DNA from: an uncultured Granulosicoccaceae bacterium
GTDB lineage: Bacteria; Pseudomonadota; Gammaproteobacteria; Granulosicoccales; Granulosicoccaceae
Direction of reading: 5' to 3'
DNA length: 64,000 bases
NCBI GenBank assembly: GCA_938005265.1
Contig: CALLOA010000149.1
Location: 1 to 64,000 of the forward strand
Position 1 is the first letter of the stretch, and every line of letters starts with the position of its first letter. A program made the translations under genes and the position numbers. Positions 1 to 9,379 of the stretch are shown one piece after another. Under the pieces are notes generated by a model. The model saw only the letters and a list, made by a program, of their open reading frames with translations, made no database searches and was not told the DNA's origin.

Positions 1-923
1 GCGGGCACCAGTAGAAACTCGGTAGGACTTGTATCAAAAATAAGTGTCAGTAGGTTGTTTCCCGGAATTAGCTCGATCGCCAAACCCGCAAAATTACTAT
101 AGCGATTATTTCCATTCGGCTGCAAAAGGATCGTGTCAACCGTATGACAATCTCGCTCAGTATCAGGAAAAATGCTAAGCCAGGCACCATCTTCGGCAAA
201 TCGTACAAACGAGTCTGTTCCCTGCAAGCTCCAGATGCCTTCGACATTTTCAGGATATACGGGAGCGCCGGATTCGGCAGCATGCACTCGCCAAAGTGCA
301 GGAGAGTTCTCCAGCTCGGTGGGGCGGTTTTCCGGAGTAAAACTTAGCTCGGTACCACCGTAGAGGAATTCGTCATTTTCAATCAGGAAAATGCTGAACT
401 GCGGCTGTGACGAAACAGCCTCGGTCAGACCGACCGTACAACCGGGTATTTCATAACTAACTCCCAATTCCCACTGTGTAAACTCACAAATGGCCAGAGC
501 ATTGAAATTGTCTACGGCTTCCTGTGAGTTCAGAACAATCAAAGGGGGTGAGGAGAAAAAATCAATCTCGGTTTGCACACCGCGACCCGGTATTTCGATA
601 CTGTTGCCTATACGGTAAGTGTAAGAATCAATCAGGTCGAAGGCAGGTTCTACACAACCACTACCAAGATAAGTGGAAATTATTCTAAACCCGGTAAAAT
701 CATCATTGAATATCGAGGTATTGTCACTTGAAAAACCAGTCTCCGGATCTTCCTCGCAACCTACTGTTTCCCATTCTCCAAGTATTGGGCTGCCAGCATT
801 TCCATTTGGCACAACGACAGGCTCATTAAAACCACCGCCACCGTTACCACCGCCACCGCCACAGGCACCGAGCATCAAAAAGGCGATAACAGGCAATGTC
901 TTAACAATTCGCATCGGGGTCAT
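1..923 (-). CDS. Secreted lipoprotein of unknown function (3' part cut by window edge)
   Basis: An open frame on the minus strand runs off the left edge with no stop codon, so the C-terminus is missing. The product begins with a short lipoprotein signal peptide ending in the lipobox LGAC, followed by a glycine-rich linker (about 10 of 12 residues are Gly), typical of an outer-membrane-anchored lipoprotein. The visible body of about 275 residues has several cysteines and beta-rich stretches (EWETVGC near the start, FSIFLIENDEFLYGG in the middle) that resemble lipocalin-like fold proteins only in general character; no family is recognised. ATG codons at 923 and 914 are in frame; an AGGA lies 3 nt before the first, so the start is uncertain by three residues. 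It probably faces the periplasm or the cell surface. Confidence 0.7.
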   Translation of the reverse strand, partial: MTPMRIVKTLPVIAFLMLGACGGGGGNGGGGFNEPVVVPNGNAGSPILGEWETVGCEEDPETGFSSDNTSIFNDDFTGFRIISTYLGSGCVEPAFDLIDSYTYRIGNSIEIPGRGVQTEIDFFSSPPLIVLNSQEAVDNFNALAICEFTQWELGVSYEIPGCTVGLTEAVSSQPQFSIFLIENDEFLYGGTELSFTPENRPTELENSPALWRVHAAESGAPVYPENVEGIWSLQGTDSFVRFAEDGAWLSIFPDTERDCHTVDTILLQPNGNNRYSNFAGLAIELIPGNNLLTLIFDTSPTEFLLVP

Positions 924-1128
924 TCATCCTGTCACAGAAAGAGGTTAAGTTAGCAGATTCCAGACTGGAATACATTGGCACTGAACGGCCAGTGAGCAGT
1001 CCCGATTATGGAAAAGATCACACAACTCGCAAGAAATCACGAATTTAGCGGCAACTGGCTACAGTACAACCCAGCTTGATTGGCTTGCCAAACCGTAAGC
1101 CTACCCCCTTAGAAGGACTGTGAACTGT

Positions 1129-2439
1129 TTAAAATTCGTACCGCGCACCGAGCCCAAAGTGAGTTTCACTGACATCCTCATAGCCCAGCAAAAATCGCAG
1201 ATTGGCAAACAGCTGAAAACCATTTCTCAGTACGGCACTAGCACTGCCACCCAGGAAAAAAAAGTCCGGGTCCAATACACGATCAGGGAAACGTTGGGCC
1301 AGTGCCGAATTGGAAATTGTTCCCTGACTGAATCCAGCCAGGGAATTCAGCAAGCTGGTGGTCGTATCATTGAATTCATGTATCCATTCAAACTCGCCTC
1401 GTAAAGATATGACCGCTCGCGAGGTACCAATTACCGAAGTGACACTTCCTCCCAGACCGCTGGTGAATGACTCGACTTGCTGATCTCTGAGACGTATCGC
1501 AAATCCGCCACCTGAACCAGGGGCCGGGTGACCCGGCGAATTTGCCACGTCCAGCTCTTCGCGATAGCCATCAATGTTCACTTGGGCAAAGGCAAGCCGT
1601 CCATACGGCGAGAATTCAAATCTACCCAGACGATGCCTGAGGCCGCCGGCAATACTGGTTCTGACCAAATCGCCGCTGGTATCCGCTACTATCTGTTCAT
1701 TCACGCGCTCAAGAACCGTAAACCCCTCGGGCGATCTCAAACCATTTACGACCTGTGCGCGCCTGAAGTCGAATTCACCGGAACCCAGGCTGACAATTGA
1801 ATCCACATAGAATTTTTCATCGGCAAAAATTCCGTAAGCCGAAAAAGTCTGGAACGCTCCCGACACTTCATTGCTGACAATATTGACGGAGCCCGGTGTA
1901 GTGAAATTCTGCTCAGGTGCGGAGCAGCCAGTTACGTCACTGGAACCAAACATTCCACCGATAAAAATATTGTCAGACAAGGCATAGTCCACAGCCAGGG
2001 CAGCTGCTGTAGTTTCCCAGTCAATATCAGAATTCAAACTATCAGCGCGTTCGTCACCAACCGCACCAAAGGCACTAACCAGCACACTGACTTTACTTCC
2101 TAAAGAATCGCCAGCAGCCGCAGCTCCACCTGTCATCAAGCCACTCGGGCTGCTGACATCATCCGCCGAGGCAACAATCAGTGGGTTTTGACCTATCAGA
2201 TTGGCAGACCGACGCTGAAAATTCGTACCAAATTCCAGCGCCCTTAAGCCGGCAATACTCGCTTGATTGATGCTATCCAGCGTGGAGTTCAAAGGTGGCA
2301 GAGGCCCAAGACCGGAGGTATCCGGAAACTCGACAGCGCTACAATCTGCAAGCAGGTTGCCGGGCTTGAACACCAGACTCAATGCTGCCAAAGACAGTGC
2401 AAGCAGGAGCGGGTTAGGTTTTTGACGCGTTAGCACCAT
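1129..2439 (-). CDS. Autotransporter-type outer-membrane beta-barrel protein
   Basis: The 436-residue product has an N-terminal signal peptide (about residues 1-32, ending LLADC) and a C-terminal half built of alternating beta-strands that ends in the outer-membrane signature GLGARYEF with terminal Phe. Residues from about 130 to 436 fit an autotransporter beta-domain: strands containing WETTAAALAVDYAL, FGSSDVTG, AYGIFADEKFYVDS and SFTSGLGGSV. The first 130 residues are too short to be a conventional secreted passenger, so the protein may simply be an outer-membrane pore or a barrel with a plug-like helix. It stands alone, divergent from the flavoprotein at 2631. Family assignment rests on overall pattern, not on a specific motif. 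Confidence 0.7.
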   Translation of the reverse strand: MVLTRQKPNPLLLALSLAALSLVFKPGNLLADCSAVEFPDTSGLGPLPPLNSTLDSINQASIAGLRALEFGTNFQRRSANLIGQNPLIVASADDVSSPSGLMTGGAAAAGDSLGSKVSVLVSAFGAVGDERADSLNSDIDWETTAAALAVDYALSDNIFIGGMFGSSDVTGCSAPEQNFTTPGSVNIVSNEVSGAFQTFSAYGIFADEKFYVDSIVSLGSGEFDFRRAQVVNGLRSPEGFTVLERVNEQIVADTSGDLVRTSIAGGLRHRLGRFEFSPYGRLAFAQVNIDGYREELDVANSPGHPAPGSGGGFAIRLRDQQVESFTSGLGGSVTSVIGTSRAVISLRGEFEWIHEFNDTTTSLLNSLAGFSQGTISNSALAQRFPDRVLDPDFFFLGGSASAVLRNGFQLFANLRFLLGYEDVSETHFGLGARYEF

Positions 2440-2630
2440 AGGTTTCTGATAGTCCTGTATCGTTTAACACAATGTAACAAACCTAACATGGTACGACAAC
2501 TAACCAACCGACTTACCACGGGAGCTGGGTAATATTACCGCTTTTCGATTACCGCATTTCGCACAACCTCAGCCGGTTTATCATAAACTCCCGAAATGGC
2601 CGCATATACCAGTTGAATAAACTAAAACCC

Positions 2631-4742
2631 ATGTCAGCAAGCACGAAATACGACGTACTTTTTGAGCCGGTCCCCATAGGGCCGGTGACAGCGCCCAATA
2701 GATTCTATCAAGTACCCCACTGCAACGGCCTTGGGCATGCACGCCCATTCGCTGAAGCCAGAAATCGTGGTATTAAAGCCGAAGGTGGTTGGGGAGTGGT
2801 TTCAACGCAGGAAGTCGAGATACACCCGACTGCCGAAGTCTCCCCTTTTCAAGAGGGTCGGCTTTGGGATGATAAGGACATTCCGTACCACCGCATGACC
2901 ACTGAGGCCATCCATGAGCACGGCGCACTGGCTGCAATCGAGCTTGTACACATGGGTCATCACGCATCCAACCGTTCCAGTCGACTGGCACCGCTATCGG
3001 CGGTTCATATGCCGGTTGATAGCATTGATCCAGTCAACGCCCGAGCCATGGACAAAAAGGATATCGCCAACCTGCGTCAGTGGCATGTCGATGCAGCAAT
3101 TCGTAGCATGCAAGCCGGTTACGACATCGTTTACGTTTACGCTGCACACAATATGTCGATTTTGATGCACTTCCTGCAAGCACGCATCAACAATAGAAGC
3201 GACGAATATGGCGGCAGTGTGGTAAACAGACTGCGTCTGACCAGAGAAATTCTCGAAGCCGTAAAAGATGCAGTTGGCCATCGATGCGGTGTTGCATTCA
3301 GACTCGCTGTTGATGAGCTGATGGGGGCTGATGGCATACAGGCGAGAGAAGATGGTCGTGAGATTGTTACTGAGCTTGCCGAACTACCGGATCTGTGGGA
3401 TGTGAATATCAGCGACTGGAGCAATGATTCGGCAACTGCACGCTTCCAGCCTGATGAAGGTTACCAATTGCCCTACACCGATTTCGTTAAGTCTGTAACC
3501 AGCAAACCGGTCGTTGGCGTCGGCCGCTTTACATCCGCAGACAAGATGGTGGCAATGGTAAAAAAAGGACAGCTGGATTTTATTGGTGCTGCGCGGCCTT
3601 CTATCGCTGACCCGTTTCTGCCAAACAAGATTCGTGAAGGCAATCTCGACTTGATACGTGAATGCATAGGCTGCAACATCTGTGTGGCATCAGATAATAT
3701 TGTTGCGCCGATACGCTGCACACAGAACCCGACTCAGGGAGAAGAGTGGCGCAAAGGCTGGCACCCGGAATCAATAGAACCTGCAACTGGCAACGAACAA
3801 ATACTGGTTGTCGGCAGCGGACCTGCGGGACTCGAATCCGCATTGCAACTGGCTGAAAGGGGTTATCAGGTCATGCTTGCCGAAGCCAGCGACCAACCCG
3901 GAGGGCGCAGCCTTAAGGAAAGTCGGCTTCCCGGGCTTTCATCCTACAAGCGAGTTGCCGATTATCGCATTGGTTTGATCAAACAACACCGCAATATCGC
4001 ACTCCATCTCGGCAACAAACTATCGGCAAACGATATACACGAAACGGATATTTCTCACATCTGCCTGGCAACTGGTGCGCATTGGTGCGGTAATGGTTTC
4101 GGCCGCACTCATCATGACGAAATCGATCTTGCCAGAGCAAAACTTGCCATACTGACTCCCGATGATTTAATCGAAAATATTCCATCAACCAGCAACCACA
4201 ACCTTGTAGAAGGTATCGATCCTGCATCTTCTGTACTGGTGTATGACGACGACCACTACTACATGGGGGGCGTTATCGCCGAATACCTGCAAGAGCAGGG
4301 ATTCAATGTAACACTCGCAACCACAGAATCTATCGTCTCGGGCTGGACAGTAAATACACTGGAGCAGGAAAAGATACAATCGCGGCTACTAAGCAAAAAT
4401 GTAATGCTCCATACCAGCAAATTTCTATCAGTGGTAGATGGTTATAGCGTTGAACTTGCCTGTACTTATGGCGGCTCATCCATCCAATCTGACTTTTCTG
4501 CCATTGTTATGGTTACATCGCGCCTACCTGATGTGGAACTCTATAAACAACTGCAGAAATTGTTGCCGACTGATGCGCTGAATCAGGGCAGCAAATCATT
4601 GCGTTGCATCGGAGATTGTTATGCACCTTCGACTATCGCGGCCGCGATTTATCAAGGGCATCAATATGCAAGAACATTTGGCCTCGGAAGTGATAGTTAC
4701 AGTATTGACTACAAGCGTGAAATTATAGATCTGAGAGAGTGA
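2631..4742 (+). CDS. Trimethylamine/dimethylamine-dehydrogenase-like iron-sulfur flavoprotein (N-demethylase)
   Basis: A 703-residue protein with the TMADH layout: an N-terminal FMN TIM barrel (about 1-340), a 4Fe-4S motif (Cys345, 348, 351, 363), then an FAD/ADP-binding Rossmann region beginning VVGSGPAGLESA. Cys31 in QVPHC matches the cysteine that carries 6-S-cysteinyl FMN in TMADH. Tyr170 and His173 (VYAAH) and an Asp after Trp263 match the TMADH catalytic triad. Compared with the Methylophilus enzyme as I remember it, two of the three aromatic substrate-cage residues are replaced by acids (Tyr60 by Glu61, Trp355 by Asp355). So an amine N-demethylase is likely, but not one for trimethylamine. 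A TTG 18 nt upstream extends the frame; the ATG at 2631 aligns with the TMADH start and is preferred. No electron-transfer flavoprotein gene is adjacent. Confidence 0.85.
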   Translation: MSASTKYDVLFEPVPIGPVTAPNRFYQVPHCNGLGHARPFAEARNRGIKAEGGWGVVSTQEVEIHPTAEVSPFQEGRLWDDKDIPYHRMTTEAIHEHGALAAIELVHMGHHASNRSSRLAPLSAVHMPVDSIDPVNARAMDKKDIANLRQWHVDAAIRSMQAGYDIVYVYAAHNMSILMHFLQARINNRSDEYGGSVVNRLRLTREILEAVKDAVGHRCGVAFRLAVDELMGADGIQAREDGREIVTELAELPDLWDVNISDWSNDSATARFQPDEGYQLPYTDFVKSVTSKPVVGVGRFTSADKMVAMVKKGQLDFIGAARPSIADPFLPNKIREGNLDLIRECIGCNICVASDNIVAPIRCTQNPTQGEEWRKGWHPESIEPATGNEQILVVGSGPAGLESALQLAERGYQVMLAEASDQPGGRSLKESRLPGLSSYKRVADYRIGLIKQHRNIALHLGNKLSANDIHETDISHICLATGAHWCGNGFGRTHHDEIDLARAKLAILTPDDLIENIPSTSNHNLVEGIDPASSVLVYDDDHYYMGGVIAEYLQEQGFNVTLATTESIVSGWTVNTLEQEKIQSRLLSKNVMLHTSKFLSVVDGYSVELACTYGGSSIQSDFSAIVMVTSRLPDVELYKQLQKLLPTDALNQGSKSLRCIGDCYAPSTIAAAIYQGHQYARTFGLGSDSYSIDYKREIIDLRE

Positions 4743-4771
4743 TCCATTGATTAGATCAATACCGGCTTTTC

Positions 4772-6364
4772 TCAGGCACTTTTTGCCATCTTCCCCGGTA
4801 TTCTTGCCTCACGCATTCCACTGGCAAGCAAGTTAAATCTGAAACGTACACCATAGCTCGCATCGCTTTGGACATGAATGCTACTACCATGTAGTTCCAT
4901 AATTCGTTTCACAATCGACAGGCCCAATCCACCAGTTTTCAAGCGTCCGTCCTCATCAACTTCTCTGGCGTAATAATATTTGGAATGTATGTCAAATAAA
5001 GTATGTATCTGCTCATCTGACAAGACAATACCACTGTTTTGTATCATGACTTCAACTTCATGATCATTCGGTCGTGATAATTCTATGAAGATATTGCCTT
5101 TGGCATTTGTGTACTTCACAGCATTACCTATCAGATTTTCAAGCACCCTCTGAATTGCTGCTATATCCGCACTTACTTCGTACCCCGTTTCGTCCTCAGC
5201 AATAACATCCAGATTAAGATTCTTGTCGTTACACATCAAAATAAAGTCCTGCATACAATCATAAACAAGCTCCAACAAGGAGAACCGTTCCGGCTGGAGC
5301 TGCATATCAGGGGAGCTTAGTTTTGAAAGTTCAAACAGCTGACTAATCAGATAGCCCAACCGTGAACACTGTCTGTTTGCTTGAGAAATAAATTCCTTCT
5401 TGGCCGATACTGACAGTGTTGAATTTTTTACCTGCAAAGTTTCCAGATAGTTTTGCAATGTCATCAACGGCGTTCGAAGATCATGTGACAGGCTGGCAAC
5501 AAGCTGTCTGCGACTGGTATCGCTGGCTTGTAGCTTTGAATTTTGCTGTACAAGCTGCTCCGTAAGTGTTTCATGCGCATGTGCGAGTAATTCGATTTCA
5601 TCGCCACCATCGGCGCCGTCATTTACATCGGTGACACCACTGCGACTGAGTGAAAACTCATCCTGCTGATTCTTGACTCTTGAAATCAATGCTCTCAATC
5701 TTCGAGTCAGCATAAAAAACAAAAGCAATCCCGCGAATAGTGCAAGCGCGAGAACCCCAAGCAACGTGATAAAAAGCTCGCCAATACTGTAACTGTTTTG
5801 TACAGACTTAAAGAGTGTCTCTTTTCGTTCGCTCGCCAACACGACATATACGTAACCAAGTAATGACTTGGTATGGGTTATCGTTCCTGTTTGAGTGTTT
5901 GCATCAGTCGCACCACCGGATATGGTATTTTCCTCATACAGTGGATAGGCAGAAAACACACTTCGGCGATCTTTATACTTTGGATCATCACCCTGAATTG
6001 GAAGGGACTTTGTATCTTCAACAAAATTTCTGACTGGTTCGATGCTTATGTGTGAACGTGCGTTCACTGAACCCATTATGTTGGAAAGTATTCTGCCATC
6101 AGGATCCAGGAGATAGACCTCCAAACCCGGATTGATCATCATTATATGTGGCGCCAATCGGTTCAGGGCTTGCGGGTTTGGAACCCCATCCGCAAACAGC
6201 TGTGTATTCTCGGCGATATACATTGCTATGGGCCGATTGAGTTTCTGCGTGAACTCAAGAAAATAGTTCTGACTACTGCGATGTGAAAGCCACAGCGTTG
6301 CCAGCCCGAGCAATAGAAGTACAAGAAAGAATATTAACGATAATCGAGCAAACAGCGAATTCAT
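4772..6364 (-). CDS. Sensor histidine kinase
   Basis: A 530-residue inner-membrane kinase. It has one N-terminal membrane segment (about 8-27), a periplasmic sensor region of about 165 residues, a second membrane segment (about 193-220), then a cytoplasmic linker with a weak HAMP character. The H-box is SLSHDLRTPL with His294; N-box ENLIGNAVKY and G-box GGLGLSIVKR complete the ATP-binding domain. It overlaps the upstream response-regulator gene by four bases (ATGA), so the two are translationally coupled and almost certainly partners. The periplasmic part shows no motif I can tie to a ligand. The tail ends KMAKSA. Confidence 0.92.
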   Translation of the reverse strand: MNSLFARLSLIFFLVLLLLGLATLWLSHRSSQNYFLEFTQKLNRPIAMYIAENTQLFADGVPNPQALNRLAPHIMMINPGLEVYLLDPDGRILSNIMGSVNARSHISIEPVRNFVEDTKSLPIQGDDPKYKDRRSVFSAYPLYEENTISGGATDANTQTGTITHTKSLLGYVYVVLASERKETLFKSVQNSYSIGELFITLLGVLALALFAGLLLFFMLTRRLRALISRVKNQQDEFSLSRSGVTDVNDGADGGDEIELLAHAHETLTEQLVQQNSKLQASDTSRRQLVASLSHDLRTPLMTLQNYLETLQVKNSTLSVSAKKEFISQANRQCSRLGYLISQLFELSKLSSPDMQLQPERFSLLELVYDCMQDFILMCNDKNLNLDVIAEDETGYEVSADIAAIQRVLENLIGNAVKYTNAKGNIFIELSRPNDHEVEVMIQNSGIVLSDEQIHTLFDIHSKYYYAREVDEDGRLKTGGLGLSIVKRIMELHGSSIHVQSDASYGVRFRFNLLASGMREARIPGKMAKSA

Positions 6365-7059
6365 TCACTTTCACAAGCAAGCTTGTAGCCGACACCCCAG
6401 ACAGTTTTAACGTAAGCTGGCTTCGATGGATCAACCTCGATTTTTGATCGTAATCGATTGATATGGCTATTCACAGTGTGTAAATACCCTTGGTGACTGT
6501 AGCCCCACACCTTTTCAAGTAGCTCGCTACGCTTGAATACCTGACCAGGTGATTCAGCAAAATAAGCCAACATGTCAAACTCTTTGGCAGTGAGCTCAAC
6601 CGGACTACCGGCAACAGTTACTTCACGTGACTTGCGATCCAACATAATGTCGCCTGCTAACAGGCGCGCAGATGATGTGGAGGAGGCCTGGAGATCAATA
6701 CGTCTGAACATGGCCCGAACCCGCGCGGCAAATTCCATCGCACTAAAAGGTTTGGTTATGTAATCATCAGCACCTGCATCCAGCCCTTCTACTCTTTCAG
6801 CTTCCGAGGTACGTGCTGTGATCAGGATAATGGGTGTGGACTTGTTCCACTCGCGTACTTGTTTACAGATTTCAAGACCATCAATTCCCGGCAGATTAAG
6901 GTCAAGCAGAATTAGCTGCCACTCCTTTTGCAAGGATAGTGTGAGGCCGCGGATACCATCCGATGCATGTTCAACCTGCATATCCATATCGCTGAGGTGC
7001 AAGGATATGAGATCTGCTATTTCGGGCTCATCTTCAACCAGCAAGATTGATCTATTCAT
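6361..7059 (-). CDS. OmpR-family response regulator
   Basis: A two-domain regulator. The receiver domain begins SILLVEDEPE and has its phosphoacceptor Asp53 in LILLDLNLPG (counted from the ATG at 7059), with the conserved Thr/Ser in LITAR and Lys in ITKPF. The C-terminal winged helix of OmpR type contains LTAKEFDMLAYF and the DNA-contact stretch HTVNSHINRLRSKIE. TTG and ATG codons at 7077 and 7074 would add five or six residues; none has a clear ribosome binding site, and 7059 gives the usual family N-terminus. It forms an operon with the kinase at 4772-6364. Its targets are not visible; the adjacent spondin-domain gene upstream, separated by a terminator, is an obvious candidate. Confidence 0.93.
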   Translation of the reverse strand: MNRSILLVEDEPEIADLISLHLSDMDMQVEHASDGIRGLTLSLQKEWQLILLDLNLPGIDGLEICKQVREWNKSTPIILITARTSEAERVEGLDAGADDYITKPFSAMEFAARVRAMFRRIDLQASSTSSARLLAGDIMLDRKSREVTVAGSPVELTAKEFDMLAYFAESPGQVFKRSELLEKVWGYSHQGYLHTVNSHINRLRSKIEVDPSKPAYVKTVWGVGYKLACESE

Positions 7060-7140
7060 TCGAACTGAGATCATCAAGCGGGTAAAAAGTTCTCCACTAC
7101 AGAAAACTACCGGCCCAAACAGTCACTTGGACAAGATTAG

Positions 7141-7168
7141 AAAAAAAGCCCGGTGCAAACCGGGCTCT
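7141..7168 (-). terminator. Rho-independent terminator
   Basis: On the minus strand a perfect stem AGCCCGG/CCGGGCT with a six-base loop is followed directly by a run of T (the seven A at 7141-7147 on the plus strand). It ends transcription of the spondin-domain gene and separates it from the two-component operon. Confidence 0.9.
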
Positions 7169-7217
7169 TTCATAACGCTACTGAGAAAGGCGTAGCTCTT
7201 TAATGTGCCGGGCTCAA

Positions 7218-8207
7218 TCAGAATGTGGCAACAGTCACAGTTGTGCCTGGACCACGCCGTCCCTCGGCATCGATAGCTGTGACCTGATAGGTATAAGTGG
7301 TTCCAGCATCAAGGCCACTCTCGTAAAAGCTTCGTCCGTCATTTGTAGAGACAACAACACCGTCACGAGTGACTTCAAAGCTCGATACGATTGAATCAGA
7401 CGACTCAGCATCACCCCAGAATATTTCGACTGCACTGGATGAATATGTTTCCGCACTCAGACTAGCGACAGCAGAGGGGCCTGCAGCACCCTGGGAATCG
7501 TCGCCACCAACCAAACGAACGGTGACTCTTGCAACCGGGTTGAGCCAATGATGCTCGGCACTGTTAATATCGCTGACACCGCCATTAGGGTCCATGTCGC
7601 CAAGTACTCCACGGTGTACGTGCACGAAGCCTTCAGCTTCTGTTTGAACGCCAGTGCCGCCAGTTCCTGTTCCTGAAGCAACCACCGGTGGTGGCGCTGG
7701 AAAACCGGCTTCACCCGGGGCACCACTGCCAACCAGCTCATCGTTGGCTTCAGTACCAGCGTCATACCCAATGGCATTGAAGGTAGCACTGCCATTGATG
7801 GAGCCCAAATCGATGGCATTCACACCAGTAAAACCGTCGTTAGTGGGTAAAAGCATGGTCGCGACAGACAGAAACCCGTTGCCACCATCACTATTGACTG
7901 TGATTGTTTCGGATTGACCCGGTGCTAACAGACCGCCACCCGTTCCGACAGAAGCCCCGATACCTTCAAGCAATTCTGCCATGCCACTTACATCACCACC
8001 TTCAGCAATCATCTGCAATTGCGGCGATGCCTCTTCACCTGCCCTGAACATACGAACATCACCAGGATGTGCTGCCGCAATTAAAGGTGTAAAGTAAATC
8101 GAGTAAGTGAGGTTAGTTACCGTAACTTCGTAATCTGCAGCGTTGACCGCAGAGACCACACCAAGACTGGTAGCCAAACCTAGCCATATTTTTGTTTTTT
8201 TGAACAT
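7218..8207 (-). CDS. Secreted spondin-domain protein with C-terminal fibronectin type III domain
   Basis: A 329-residue exported protein. A signal peptide (about 1-23, ending VNAAD) is followed by a bacterial Spondin_N domain (about 24-235). Typical features there are VTVTNLTYSIYFTPL, AAHPGDVRMF, an EGG...MAELLEG stretch and a repeated His region (EGFVHVHRGV, EHHWLNPVA) that fits metal binding. Residues about 245-329 form a fibronectin type III domain (VEIFWGDAE, GTTYTYQVTAID). The start at 8207 is chosen because AGGAGA sits 6-7 nt before this ATG; an upstream codon at 8252 would spoil the signal peptide. Such proteins are cell-surface or extracellular and of poorly known role; adhesion is a reasonable guess. 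Its transcript ends at the terminator at 7141-7168. Confidence 0.85.
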   Translation of the reverse strand: MFKKTKIWLGLATSLGVVSAVNAADYEVTVTNLTYSIYFTPLIAAAHPGDVRMFRAGEEASPQLQMIAEGGDVSGMAELLEGIGASVGTGGGLLAPGQSETITVNSDGGNGFLSVATMLLPTNDGFTGVNAIDLGSINGSATFNAIGYDAGTEANDELVGSGAPGEAGFPAPPPVVASGTGTGGTGVQTEAEGFVHVHRGVLGDMDPNGGVSDINSAEHHWLNPVARVTVRLVGGDDSQGAAGPSAVASLSAETYSSSAVEIFWGDAESSDSIVSSFEVTRDGVVVSTNDGRSFYESGLDAGTTYTYQVTAIDAEGRRGPGTTVTVATF

Positions 8208-8395
8208 TATAGTCTCCTGAACTAAGCGTTTTAACTGTGTAGTGATAGGCACACTGGCCTATACCAAGAACACTACACGCGCCGACTATGACAGGGGACT
8301 TGAGCGAGAGTTATCACATAAAAATCACATTTACATAACGATTTTACGCCTTGCATGCCGTTCAAAAGTTTAGAGTCATTGTATTGTGATGCAGT

Positions 8396-9244
8396 TCAAC
8401 TTCCTACCCACTTAACGAGAATAATTCCAGACACGACAAATGCTGAAGCCACTATACGGCGCCTGCCGAATCGTTCACCCAGGAAGACACTGCCGATAAT
8501 CGCAGCAAAAACAACACTGGTTTCCCGTAACGAAGACACGAGGGCAATAGCACTGATGCTCATCGCAAAGATCACCATGCCGTAAGCCACAGAAGAAGCC
8601 AGACCACCTATCACGCAGGTCCACAGGTTCCTGCGCACATAGGTGGTAAATGCCGCCCGCTTTTGAAGAAACAGATAGGTACCGATCGGTAACGCTTCAA
8701 ACAGAAAGAGCCAGACGATATAACTGATAGCATTACCGGCTGCACGGACCCCCATACCATCCACAACTGTATAGCTGGCTATCAGCACCGAGGTTGCCAA
8801 CCCCCAAAGCAAGGCACTTCTTGAAATGCGACCGGTAACATCAGGATTCCATGCAAGACTGAGAAGTCCGGCACTAACGGTAATAATGGCAATCCATTGC
8901 CCCATACTCAGCCATTCTTTCGCAAACCACGCTGATAGCATAGCGACCAGTATTGGAGACAAGCCGCGATAAACGGGGTATACCTGACTCAGGTCACCAT
9001 GACGCAGCGAAGCAGCAGCAGTGAAATAGTAAGCGGTATGAATCACCGTTGAGGCAAAGATTGCCCACCAGCTGGCTTTAGCCGGTAACGGTACAAAAGG
9101 AATAATGCAAAGGGCGACGAGTGCCACGACAAACCTGAAACTGCCGATACCAAAGAGTGGATCGGAACTGCTCTTTGCCAATGCATTCCAGCCGGCGTGC
9201 AATACAGCGGCAGCGAGTACCAGTAAAATTACTGTTGTGGTCAC
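8396..9244 (-). CDS. EamA/DMT-family transporter
   Basis: A 282-residue hydrophobic protein with about ten membrane segments arranged as two EamA repeats. The first repeat begins LVLAAAVLHAGWNALAKSS and the second begins near LLWGLATSVLIASYTVVDG. Typical family features are the VYPVYRGLSPILVA and VSSLRETSVVFAAIIG helices, each the fourth-to-fifth segment of its repeat. Members export metabolites, amino acids or nucleotides across the inner membrane; the substrate cannot be read from the sequence. The start codon is GTG. It is transcribed alone on the minus strand, with tandem repeats in the gap upstream. Confidence 0.88.
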   Translation of the reverse strand: MTTTVILLVLAAAVLHAGWNALAKSSSDPLFGIGSFRFVVALVALCIIPFVPLPAKASWWAIFASTVIHTAYYFTAAASLRHGDLSQVYPVYRGLSPILVAMLSAWFAKEWLSMGQWIAIITVSAGLLSLAWNPDVTGRISRSALLWGLATSVLIASYTVVDGMGVRAAGNAISYIVWLFLFEALPIGTYLFLQKRAAFTTYVRRNLWTCVIGGLASSVAYGMVIFAMSISAIALVSSLRETSVVFAAIIGSVFLGERFGRRRIVASAFVVSGIILVKWVGS

Positions 9245-9289
9245 AGTTTCATTTCAGTTACTGCTTCTCAGCGATACGAATGTGGAATT

Positions 9290-9319
9290 ATTGATAGAGC
9301 GGAAATTGATAGAGCGGAA
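9290..9319. repeat. Two exact tandem copies of a 15-bp unit
   Basis: ATTGATAGAGCGGAA occurs twice in immediate succession in the gap between the EamA and aldehyde dehydrogenase genes. See the separate finding on short tandem duplications. Confidence 0.95.
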
Positions 9320-9337
9320 AATTCGGCCTGGCCTTTT

Positions 9338-9379
9338 CACATTACGTATTCCACATTACGCATTCCAAATTACTTATTC
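9338..9379. repeat. Three tandem copies of a 14-bp unit
   Basis: Units CACATTACGTATTC, CACATTACGCATTC and CAAATTACTTATTC follow one another without spacing, only 18 bases from the 15-bp duplication at 9290-9319. The third copy has diverged most. Confidence 0.9.

Noticed and set aside
673-948. Plus-strand frame with a run of prolines
   Set aside because: It is the antisense of the glycine-rich linker of the lipoprotein at 1-923; poly-Gly codons (GGN) read as Pro (CCN) on the other strand.
2613-2630. Upstream TTG start for the TMADH-like gene
   Set aside because: Six extra residues with no ribosome binding site; the ATG at 2631 aligns with the family N-terminus.
9290-9379. Tandem repeats as a possible CRISPR array
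   Set aside because: Units are 14-15 bp with no spacers and no cas gene nearby.
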